Shown here piece after piece: positions 12,007 through 23,400 of a DNA stretch of 64,000 bases. Source of the DNA: Caenorhabditis elegans (lineage: Eukaryota > Nematoda > Chromadorea > Rhabditida > Rhabditidae); contig NC_003280.10 of the NCBI RefSeq assembly GCF_000002985.6, forward strand, positions 186,001-250,000. Reading direction: 5' to 3'. The notes under the pieces were generated by a model, which did not search any database, was not told the origin of the DNA, and was given only the letters and a program-made list of their open reading frames with translations. Both the position numbers and the translations under genes were made by a program. How positions within the stretch are numbered: the stretch's first letter is position 1; every line of letters begins with the position of its first letter.

Positions 12007-12194
12007 GTAAGTTCTTCAACAATTTTTGTTCTAGGATATACAGTTGCGACCAGATACATGAAGATCATTCTGATAAAGCTTGTCTAAACGACAAGTGGTT
12101 TCAGTTTCTCTGCAATAACGGCGCTTGTTTTAACAACATCTTGCTTAGGAACAAGATTAAGAAAAAAAATATAGAGCATGTTTTAAACCAGCGT

Positions 12195-12290
12195 AACTTA
12201 AGAACCACGATGGAGTAGTGCCAATGGGGAAAGTGTGAAAAACTACTCCTATGGTGCCGAAAGTTCAAAAAACTTTAGTACATACTGCAA
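12195..12290. repeat. Fragment of the TTAAAGGTGGAGTAG foldback family
   Basis: It contains GATGGAGTAGTGCCAATGGG and CTCCTATGGTGCCGAAAG, the left-arm words of the family seen complete at 16495-16912. Only one arm is present. Confidence 0.55.
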
Positions 12291-12915
12291 TATATAAAAA
12301 CTATATGCACACCTTTAAATTTTTGAAATTTATCAGAAAGAGCTTTATCCATAATTCATTGTTTAGCGACTCAAGCATACAGTTCCGCCTTTGAGAGTTA
12401 CAGATTACGAGCACTTTCTAGATCAAAACCTGCCACTGTCCTTCCACATATTGTAATCATTATTCTCGGTTCTGTCTTCCGTTCTCCAGATGTTTCAACT
12501 TTTAAGAAACATTCTTCACCTCCTCCGCCGACGTATCACCTTCCACCTAAACATTGTCTAATTCTCAGCAAAAAGTTCACTGTCATCGTCGTGTTGTTGT
12601 CAATGAAAGATTAAACACAGAACAAATAGAGGTTAAACACCTATTCGGAAGATGAAGAAGAAGCTCCCCCTTCTGTCCATTGTTCTCCTCCTTTTTCGGG
12701 TGTATGTATGTATGCTCCTGTTCCATCTCTGCTGCTCTAACACCATCTTAATTGTTTTCTGGTAGAGAGAGAGAGAAGTTTTTTTCGAAATAGTCAGAGA
12801 ATCCTCACTCACACGACTATTGTTTCACAACCAACTCATTTGACCCCTTTTCGACATCTTTCGACATACAACTGTAGTGGATTTTCATGAGTTATCTCGA
12901 AAAACCTTTGTCAAA

Positions 12916-14222
12916 ATGATTGATGAAGCAGTTGCCTCATCTTCCGGTGTGACTTTTGATCCTAATCAGAACGCATCTGATTCGAAACATATTCCAACTA
13001 CGAAAACGACTACAGTTGTGAACTCGACACTTCCGAAATCGACAACGAAACATGAAAAGGTAACGATATTTTTTTTAACAGTTAATTTTAATCGTTGTCT
13101 TCTTGAAGCCTATGCTATTTAAAAGTGCTGTAGTCGAGATTTTTATTGCTTTTTTGAACTCAAAGTTGTCTGAAAACACAGAATTTTATAAAGTTATCTT
13201 GAAAACTCAGCGGTTGGAAACTAAGTTTTTTGAAATCCCCGTCTAATTTTGGGTATGCAAGTTGATTATCTTGTGCTTTCAACATTGTATTTTGAATTCG
13301 CTGGACGAGGAGGTTTGGTAAATAAATTTTTGATTTAAACATCGAGTTGTAAAAAAACCTACATCGAGTCATTTATTTTTATATCCAAAATTAGACGGTG
13401 ATTTGAAAAAAAATTAGTTCCCAGTCGCTGCGACATTGACAAGTCAGTAAAGTTTTCAATTTTTAACAATTTTTAGTTCATTTTTTTGAGCCGCCATAAC
13501 TTTTTTTTTGAGTAGTTTTCAGTTTGATCATGAAATTCGGTGTTTTTAGACAATTTTGAGTTTAATAAAAGAGCCTAAAAATAAAAAAAATATTCCGTAC
13601 GTTTACCGAAAAAAATGCCGAAAAAACATCGTGAAAACGGTAGTAGACTCAGTAAGCAAACTTTAAAGGAAACTTTAACCAATCATTTACATGACAAAAA
13701 TTGCCTGAAAATTATCAGATTGATTTTCTCGTTCAAATTTCTTTTTTTTTGTACTGTGTAGAAAAATTTAAAGAGCTGAGCAACTGCATGTAAAAGTGTG
13801 CTCCAAATATGCAAAAGATCACATCACATTTTGCCAGACTAAGATCTCCTGCGACTGATCTGTCACTATATCCGCCGATATAGAGGTCATCGGAGTGTTT
13901 TTGAACATGTCAAAATTTTGTCGCGGCTCGTTTTCTCTCTTTATCTCCCACTCGGTTCGCACATATATATCCATATCACGATTTTCGGTGTGTTTGTGTG
14001 ATCTGTGTTTCATTTATCAAAATTTCTATAAGAACTTGGTCTTCATGTGTTTCAAACCTTTGAATTCCTGATATTAAACTTATAGTTAGGTAAGTAAGTT
14101 GGGAATTGGATCTGTATTGATTTGTGTCTTTAATCCAAATTAAAATTTCAGACCGAAATGGATCGAACGATGGATCGTCGCGATCGCGATGACAATCATT
14201 CAAATTATTATATAGCTGAAGG
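12916..14222 (+). CDS. chs-2: Candidate alternative first exons of chs-2
   Basis: Exon 12916-13059 begins MIDEAVASSSGVTFDP with AAA before the ATG and ends KHEK at a GTAACG donor in phase 0. Exon 14152-14222, after AATTTCAG, reads TEMDRTMDRRDRDDNHSN and ends in phase 2 at GTGAGT. Exon 18185 of chs-2 needs exactly phase 2, as also supplied by the exon ending at 17709. The GA/CT-rich sequence at 12720-12790 upstream could belong to a promoter. The extension is hydrophilic and Ser/Thr/Asp-rich, as expected for a cytosolic N-terminus. Splice joins are inferred from phase only. Confidence 0.55.
13118..13600. repeat. Degenerate foldback element related to 62800-63385
   Basis: The left part reads GTGCTGTAGTCGAGATTTTT with TTGTCTGAAAACACAGAATT; the right part has the mirror AAATTCGGTGTTTTTAGACA. 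The same words flank the intact palindrome in the scc-2 intron at 62800-63385. It lies in a putative chs-2 intron. Confidence 0.6.
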
Positions 14223-14405
14223 GTGAGTATATTAGAACACAGTCTGAGAGTTTTTCAGTACATCTTTTTGACTACTTCCAAGGTTCATATTTTTTGTAGA
14301 GGCCTTGGAATTTTTTATTTCAAATGACATAGGTTACATTAGACTGGGGTAAAGTTGAAATGATTCCCTTTTCGGTTTATTAACTATTGTAGGTTACTTA
14401 TGCTC

Positions 14406-14732
14406 CAGGGGTGTGCGGCTATTGCCGTTCGGCAATCGCTTGCCAATTGCCGGAAATATTGAAAACCGACAATTGCCGAAATTGTCGATTTTCGGAAATC
14501 AGACTTGTCAGAAATATAAATTTGATACTTTTTGTAGATTTAAGAGCCTAAACATGCTCAAAATGATTTAATCCTTGAAGGTTTGAACGTTTTTTTTAAA
14601 GAAAATGACCAGCCAATTGCCGTAATTGCTGATTGCCAGAAAATTTCATTTTCCGCAATTGCCAAAATTGCCGCTTGTCGAGAAATTCCAAAACCAGCAA
14701 TTGTCAGAATTGCCGATTGCCGCGCACCCCTG
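14406..14732. mobile_element. hAT-like non-autonomous element
   Basis: It starts CAGGGGTGTGCGGCTATTG and ends TTGCCGCGCACCCCTG, near-perfect inverted termini. The interior repeats AATTGCCG and GATTGCC words in two mirrored halves. Flanking 8-mers TTATGCTC and ATATAATC do not match well, so the insertion is old or rearranged. Confidence 0.7.
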
Positions 14733-15576
14733 ATATAATCCCTTAAGATTCCCAAAAAGTAAATTTACGCTTAAACTACCATTGTTTAAAAATACTGTTG
14801 GCGCTATCTCGCCTAACATTTTCGGCTGGCAATCGCTTCACTTAAAATTTTCGGTTTTTGGGTGTCATCGAAACACATAAAACTTTGGTCTCATTTTACA
14901 AAAACTTCATGTTGAACTCTAATTTTCACAAAAAAAAACGGTATTTTTTATTCAACTTGATCCTAAATTTTTTTTTTGTTGAAATCTTGGTTATAAATGT
15001 ACAAATGTTTGTCCAAGGTAGCCTAGAAAACTGAAGTTGTAGTCTTTTTTCAAACTATGTAGGATTTTTCCAGTTTCCTCTTAATTGCCAGTCAATTTGC
15101 CACATTTGTCTCCCTCCTGTATTATCCTCAATTCATTTCCCGTTTTTTTCATGCAATTCTCTTCATCTTTTGCCGATATTTTTCCTTCAAAAAGGTGTCA
15201 ATGTCTTGTTTGTTTGCACAACCGATTTAGCCTCCGCCATTAGTCGCTTGATGAGAAAAAGACGAGAATGGTGGAAAATTATTCGGCAAAAAAAAACGAG
15301 GCAGGCGAAGAAAAAACATTACCCAGGAAAAAGGAACTGAGCCTTAATGTGCATGGAATGAATGATCTTTGAGAATTGCTTGTTTGCGATTATGTATGAA
15401 TTAGAGGGGGCTTTGTGATTTTGGAACTGTTCAAGTATAATTCTTGCTTATTCTAGGATCTACCTGCTATGGTATAGTTGTTTTGTATGAGACCTCAAGA
15501 GATGATACTTGAACCCAGAAATATCTTTCTTCAGATTTAACCATATGTTGAGCACCTTCTAGCTTTTAGAGTATTC

Positions 15577-15650
15577 CACAGGGTGGGCGGCAAACGATTT
15601 TTTTAAAATTGAAAACCACAAATCGATGAACTTGAATCCAGCCCTGGCAT
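15577..15650. repeat. Very short copy of the CAGGG...GGCGGCAA element
   Basis: About 70 bases run from CAGGGTGGGCGGCAAACG to CCAGCCCTGG, keeping both termini but almost no interior. Confidence 0.45.
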
Positions 15651-16494
15651 GACAGTTGATTTTCTGTTGTGTCGTACCATAATTACTCGATCAAATGAGC
15701 CGGAGCGCCATGTTAAAAAAATAATATGAGGAATTTCAAATATGATATCCAAATTTTTTAAAAACAATTTTTTTTGTAGTCATCAAGTTTTCTACAAATA
15801 AACTTCGATTCGCATCTTCACTTTGAAACTATAAATCGCGGTGCAACATTTCAATCATTGAACAGCCATTGACCATCGTCGCACACTACATTTCTATAAG
15901 CACCAACAAACAAACTTTGCGACTTTTTTATCCATATGTATCCGATTCTCATTTATTTTAACCTTCCGCATCACGTAGTTCTTTTCCGTTTTAACTCCCC
16001 AATGTCATTTGATACGTTTTGTCTGAGTGTATGCTACCGGTGCTCCTTGTGCTCATCATTACCATGTGCTGGGCACAAAAGCGTCAGAGGATTAGAAATG
16101 TGCGCGCGTTTTGCGTAGGGTGGAACTATTGAACATTGAAGATGCAAGTTTGTTTGTATTTCATATATTGTGCTCATGCTCATCTTTGCGTGAACAATCG
16201 CTTGCACAAGTTTTATAGAACATGAGTCAACAGAAGACAATGTTTTGACTCGGCAATGACTACATGACACATTTCAAAAGACAATGAACTGTGTCTAGAC
16301 ATGACTTTTATGAAGACCTCTTGTTGAAAGTGATCCTGCGGAGCTTAGCGGTTTGTCACAAGGCTTTGATGTGTAAGAAACAGGAAGGTTAACTGAAAAT
16401 TCAAGAGAAAACTCAAAGTGAGATTTGGCAAGAATTTCCACTTACATCTACATATCGCTTTAATATGTGATTGTTTAACTATATCTGTAACAGT

Positions 16495-16912
16495 ATTAAT
16501 GGAGTAGCGCCAGCAGGTTCAAAAACTACGCATATGATGCCAAAATGACCAAATATCATAATAAACTTTTCAAAATTATTTTGTACTTATAATATTTGTT
16601 ATCTAAAAGTGGCAATTGCTCAGTTTTTGCCATTTTGGAAATCGAACAAAAAAATTTTTTTCTACAATTTTATACTTTAATATTGATTAAATTATTTGTG
16701 TTAAGACACTGTAGGGGTCGGAACATGCGACATTGTTTTGGATTTCCTCAAAAGTTCATATTTTTCAACAATTTGGCATTTTGCCAAAACTTTGACCGGA
16801 AATTTTGAAAAATCTGAAATTTTTTTGGAGTTTTTAATTATGATATTTGGTCGTTTTGAATCATCATCAGTGTACTTACGCAAAATTCCCATGGGCTAGT
16901 ATTACCTATACT
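16495..16912. repeat. Foldback element of the TTAAAGGTGGAGTAG family
   Basis: The left arm has GGAGTAGCGCCAGCAGG and CCAAATATCATAATAAAC. The right arm has the mirror GATATTTGGTCGTTTTG and CCCATGGGCTAGTATTACC. The arms flank an AT-rich centre. It lies upstream of the chs-2 core exon 1. Confidence 0.65.
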
Positions 16913-17089
16913 GTTACAGTAAGAGTCAGTTGAAATTTCTCAGTAGACGGTGAGCTCAAAAAATTCATTTCTTGAATTTGGTAATTCCCAACACGTAGCG
17001 CCAGAAGTCGAAAAGCCACTTTTCACCAATCACTGCCAATGACGAAACCTTCCAGCTCTTGCCTATTCAATCCTAAACACGGGCGGTGT

Positions 17090-17320
17090 GAAAAAACCTG
17101 TCTCGGCGGCTCCATTGCTACCGAGCATTTTCTGCGTATCTTCAGGTTCACATGCTCTTCGATGCCCTAAACTTCCGCGCTCGTCCGCATACAAAGTGAC
17201 CAACGGCGGGCGCCCGCGCGCCCCCAGAAGGGAGATACTTTTCGTTTTCGCATAAGCACACTGTTCTACTGCTGCTCCTCTCTCTCTCTCAGCGGTTCTC
17301 AAGTGCTTTTTCAAGATACA
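17090..17320. other. GC-rich region 150-370 bases upstream of the chs-2 core start
   Basis: It contains GGCGGGCGCCCGCGCGCCCCC and, further right, a CTCTCTCTCTC run. Its position immediately before the exon at 17459 suggests promoter-proximal sequence, but no specific site was identified. Confidence 0.35.
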
Positions 17321-17458
17321 TAGAGACGAGGGTCATTCAATCCACATATACCCTCCGAAAATCTTCTCATATTTTATTGATTATCTTCTGAATATTCTGA
17401 AAATCTTAAATCCCATCTCCAGATTCATCATGAATTTCTGAGCTTCTATTAAACAAAC

Positions 17459-20400
17459 ATGATGAACACATTGGACCATCGGCCCCTTGGCCGGATGGAA
17501 ACGATGGAGGGGAAACCAGATGAAGACGAAGTGCCAACGTCTTCAAATTCTGATGCTAAAGGCAAAGGATACTATTATTCGAGTGGTACTGTACCTACAG
17601 ACGACTCCACTTTAGAAGAAAAATGTCAACAGAAGACGTTCGATCCATCGTGTCCGACACCTAAAACTCCGGTTATTGTTCCAAATAGGGAATTTGATCC
17701 TAACTTCTCGTATGTTTTTCGTTGAAGCTAATTATCTAAATTCATTTTTGCATACACATTATACGTATTCCTTCCAATTTCTAAATCACCCGGCCCTCTA
17801 ATTTGAGGGCAAAGTGTAGCGTTTTAGGGGATCTCACGTATTTTATTTATTTTTAAAAGGTGAAAAAGTACAAAGTCCTTATATTTTTAGTTGAAAATTT
17901 TTATGAAATTTACTGAGAAGATTCTGCATTTCAATCCAAAACCAGACTTCTTATTGTGAGGGGGCGCTACCAAAGTTAGACAGTCAAATTTTCGACCATT
18001 TCAACGAATATTCGTAATTTCTGAGATCATGAAAACATAGATAGAAAAGTGAAGCACGTTTTCAAACACATCTAGAATTTACAAAAAACTTATGTATATG
18101 TATGAAGCTGTATAGAATTAAACATGTTTTTTTTTCATACCTGATTTCAATTATGCCTTTAAATTCAAAATCCAATATTTTCAGAACAGTGACAGAAAAC
18201 AAAGGATGGGACATATTTCGACTGTTACCTCCAAAACCCGATCGACTTGGACATGGTGAGATTTTGTCTTCGTTTTGAAGAAAAAACATTTAAAATTTTA
18301 GAATCTTAAAATTTCCTTGTTTTAAATATGTATAACAATATAAACGCGATATTCGTAAAAAAATCGTTTTTGTTTCGAAAAAAAAATTGAAGCGTCTTGA
18401 GGCAAAATTTGTGAGTTTTTTAACAAAAAAATTTGACCGCTACAAAGTGTTTGTTTCCGTTTTATTTGTTAAGTCAATATTTTATAATTTTGTAGTAAGA
18501 TTTTTAATAACGTATGTAGATTCTCAAGGTGAAGTGATTAAATTAAACAACAAACAAAAAAAACGTAAACAATTTTTTTTTGAATACCTTAAAGGTGGAG
18601 TAGTTTCAGTGGGGATACTGTTAAAAACCACTCCCATGGTGCCAAAATGACCAAATATCATAGTAAAACTTTTCAAAGTTTTTTTTTTGAAAATTTTATA
18701 TTTACTGTCAAAAAATGTTAATTACTCAGTTTTTGCCACTCATAATTTTGGAAGTCGACCAAAAAAATGTGTTTTTTTCGTCGGTTTTTATACTTTAGTT
18801 TTGATTTAATTATTTGTGTTAATACATTCCAGGGGTTGGAGCATGCGACATTGCTCTAGATTTCCTTGAAAGCTCTTTTTTTTAATTTGGCAAAATTTGG
18901 CAAGATGCCTGTCAACCTGCCTAATCAGCCTTTAAAAATTCCTACCTACAATTAAGGTTGTAACTCTGCCGGGGAGATAACTTTTCGGTAATGCTAGACA
19001 TGAACTATTTTTAAATGTGTAGAAACCCTAAACTTCTATTGATCATGATTGTTTTGAACCATTTGCCAGTTTAAAAACCTCTTAGAGTGTAATCCACTTG
19101 TATATACTGGAGGTGGTCACTCCGTTTTGGTTTTTTAACCCAGGGGTAGTGGCCAACTCAAACAAAAGTGTGTCAAATAGTCCATCTTCAATTTCTTGGT
19201 CGTCTCTGGACTCTTTTCACACAAACACACACAGTTACGAAATGAGTTGTTTGCTCTGAAGAGCCGTGCGGCTGCGGTAGGGTGTAGGTTCGCCTAATTG
19301 AGCTGTCTCACGAAAATGGACAAATGAGTAGGAGAAAATGACTATTTTTAGATTATTTGGGGACTTTCTTTAGTCTACAGAAATTTCATCAAAATCATAA
19401 TTTTTGCTTCAGGATTTTGGCACGATGCAAGTCTTCAAGTTCTTAAACTGGCCACTTTTTTGGTGCTCTTCCTGCTCACGCTCGGCTCAGCCGTTGTCGC
19501 CAAATCCACATTTATTCTAATGACGTCGGCAATTGGGTGGGGAGGACAGACGATAACAATTTGCAATCAAGTAATATCTGAAGCAACTCAGAATACTGTA
19601 AAGCTGAAAAATGCGCATGTGGTGAAATGGGTTTGGGCCACGTTACTGGCACTGTCGGCTCCTGAAGCATTGTGCTTTGTGAGGTAATTATTACAGAAGT
19701 TTTGAGTCCCTAAAATTATTACGAGGTTTGAACATTCAAAAGTGGAGTTAAAAAGTTTGGAAGTTTGATAAAGCTCTGACTAACATTTTTAACACATTTT
19801 TTTTGGCAAAAATTCCCGCATTTCTGTAGATCAAACCGTAATGAGACAGCCTGACATCACGTGCGCATTTTGAAAATAACGAAACAAAATTATATTGACG
19901 GCACTCCAACTTTGAATTAGGATGATTTTAGTACTAAACCATTTCGTTATTTCCAGATCGATGCACCGGACCATGTTCCGAAACGTGAAACGCCCGACAT
20001 TCATTCAATTTGTATTTGTGCTCATCATCGAAACATTTCACAGCATTGGCGTCGGCATTCTCGTTTTCAGAATATTTCCAGACTTGGATGCAGTGACAGC
20101 TGCACAGTTAACCAACGCGATGTGTTTTGTACCAGCGATTTTGTCAGTCATCAGTCGAAAACCGAACAAGTCAGCGCTGTTGCTAGTAATCATTGATTTT
20201 GCAGCGATTGCTGCACAATCAAGCGGGTTTTGGGCTTTACCGGTAAGTTGTTCAAATATATATTCGATAACTTTATTTCAAAAATACTTTACAGATGTTC
20301 CTGCCAAATCTTCAAAAGCATTTGGTGGCTATTCCAGTGTCGCTAACATTGATTTCTCTTGCATGGTGGCAAAATTTTGTTCATCGAGATTCAGTCTTCC

Positions 20401-23400
20401 CACCAGTGAGAACATTAGCCAAGTAAGACCTACGGTTTAAAAAAAAAGTTCAATTTTCCCACCAAAAGTGTTTCTAAAAAAAATTTAAATTCCCGCCAGA
20501 CTTTTTTTGAGAAAAAATGAGATTTTCGCAAAAATTGAATACTACCTATTACTGTGCCCCAAGATTAATACTCACTTATTCAAAAATTAATGTAAACCTA
20601 CAGTACCCTGGCCATATCCACATACTGGCCTCAAACCATTATCCATTCAAATGATGAAAAGTCAATTTTCCCAAAAAGTACAGTACCCCTACAGTACTAA
20701 TACAGTACCCCGACCATATCCTCCTACTAACCCCAAACCAATATCTCTTCAAAATTGTGACGTCACAGACTACAAACTGCGGACAGATATTATATTCTTT
20801 TATATATATAAGTAATGATGATAATATTCAGATTTGCCCAACGCTTGTCAGAACGTCGCTCAAAAACCTACGCATTCGTTTCCCTTTGGAAAATCTGCAT
20901 CTACGTTGTCTGCTGCTTTCTTTTTATCTCAAGTCGAATGAAAATTGAAGACATGCTCCAAAAAGACCCATTCGGAGAAAAGTTGCTCTCTGTCGCAGGC
21001 CATGACATGAATCAGACGCAAATCGAAAAGTTTCAATTGAGAATAAATCAGATGATTGAGCAAGCAAATCGCGAGGCCGGGTTCTACGCAGCAGCCGAAA
21101 AAAAGAAGCAGCCTCCCAAAAAACAACCGAAAGCTGATGAAGCTGAGCAAGTGGATGCTGGCGAATATATGATGAAAAGGTTCAAGAGATTCATTGGAGA
21201 CGCTGGAGAAAATGAGGAAGAGGAACCTGAAGAGGAAGAATTTTCCAGTTATAATGTCAGTTACCTCTTTTTTATTAAAATTCATCTTACTTTGAAACTT
21301 TCAGATCTACTCCAATTACGTGGAACGTAATCAGCTAACAATGGCTTATGATGCTTTATGGCTTGTAATATTTCAATTTGGCGCTGTCTTTGTATGCTAC
21401 CACAGCTCAAAGTTTGCATGTAAAGTAATGATGCAACGAATGGGATTTGCTCTTCCAATGGCTCTCAGTGTACCTGTTACTGTACTCTTGCTCTCCACAA
21501 ATTGCCGAATGAGACAGAAAGATTCTTGTTACGGTACAAATGTGCTAACTGTGGTAAGTGCAATTGGATATAAATACGAATTATGGATTCAATTTCCAGG
21601 AGCTTTTCTGGCAATGTAATGGTGCATCAATGTCGCTTGCCGATTTCATTTTGACTCCTCAAACGTGGATTTGGCTATGCTGGCTGGCTTCCCAGTTTTG
21701 GATCACTATTCATTTATGGAATCCAAAGCATGAAAGATTGGCAAAGAGTGAAAAGTGAGTTAACAATTTGTCCTTTCAATTGCAAGCATACTATTCCAGA
21801 CTCTTCATTCTTCCCTACTATATTGGCGCTTTTGTTGATCAATCCCTCGCATTCAATCGCCGACGAGATGATAAGGCAAAGATCAAGGCGGAAGATCTGG
21901 AATTCGACGCGGAAGACTCTTCACTCACCTATGAAACGATTCCAGGACTCCAGAATAAGACTCCGCCAAGTGTTTGCTCGGCAAGTAGTTCAAAACTGGA
22001 AAATGGTTTGATAAGGGATAGTGCAAGTTCTGCAGATGCTATCACGAAGATCTATGCCTGTGCGACTATGTGGCATGAGACTGGTGTCGAGATGACGTGT
22101 ATGCTAAAATCACTGTTTAGGTAAGAAAATATGATATATGTTGCATTTTCTTATGTCATAATTTGCAGAATGGACGAGGATCAATGCGCTCGACGAAATG
22201 CTCAAAAATACCTAAAAGTTATCGATCCAGACTACTACGAGTTTGAGGCCCACATCTTTTTCGATGACGCTTACGATGTAAACGAGTACGGGGAACCTGA
22301 AATCAACAAGTTCGTGAAACAAATCGTTAATGTCATTGATCAAGCCGCGTCAGCTGTCCATCAAACTCAGATGAGGCTGAAGCCACCCAAAAAGGCGAAA
22401 ACTCCATATGGTGGAAAGCTAACTTATATTATGCCTGGAAAGAACAAACTATTCATTCATCTGAAGGATAATCAAAAGATCAGACACAGAAAGAGATGGA
22501 GTCAAGTGATGTATTTGTACTATCTACTTGGTTACAGACTAATGATGAAGGTTGATGATCCATCAAGAAAAGAAATTATCTCTGAGAATACGTTTATATT
22601 GACTCTGGACGGTGATGTTGACTTTACGCCGTCATCTGTCTATCTTCTTGTGGATCTTATGAAGAAAAATCGAAGACTCGGTGCGGCATGCGGACGAATT
22701 CATCCTAGAGGTGATGGTGCAATGGTGTGGTATCAGAAGTTTGAGTACGCAATTGGACATTGGCTGCAAAAAGCGACAGAACATATGATCGGTTGTGTTA
22801 TGTGCTCGCCTGGATGCTTCTCGTTGTTTAGAGCATATGCTCTGATGGATGATAATGTCGCAAGGAGGTATGTGCTCAAGCTTATTTTTCAATTTCACCT
22901 AATAATTCCTTTTGAAGGTACGCTCTAAAATCCGAGGAGCCCAAGCACTTTATCCAGTACGATCAAGGTGAAGATCGTTGGTTATGCACTTTACTTCTCC
23001 AACGAGGTTATCGAGTAGAATACTGCGCCGCTTCAGACGCTCAGACCTTTGCCCCCGAAGGCTTCAATGAGTTTTTCAATCAACGCCGTCGCTGGATCCC
23101 ATCAACAATTTTCAATATTATGGATTTACTGAAGGACTATCGAAATGTAGTAAGAGTCAACGAATCTATCTCGATTTGGTATATCATATATCAACTTGTC
23201 ATGCTTATCTCATCAATCCTCGGTCCTGGAACTATATTTGTCATGATCATCGGAGCCATCAGTATCTCATTCTCAATTGATACTCTGATTTCGTTGGTTA
23301 TCGTGTCTATTCCTGTTGTGGTGTTCATTGTCGTCTGTCTTACTGCCAAGCCTGAACATCAGCTAATTTGTGCACAGACCATTGGTGCGATCTTTGCCAT

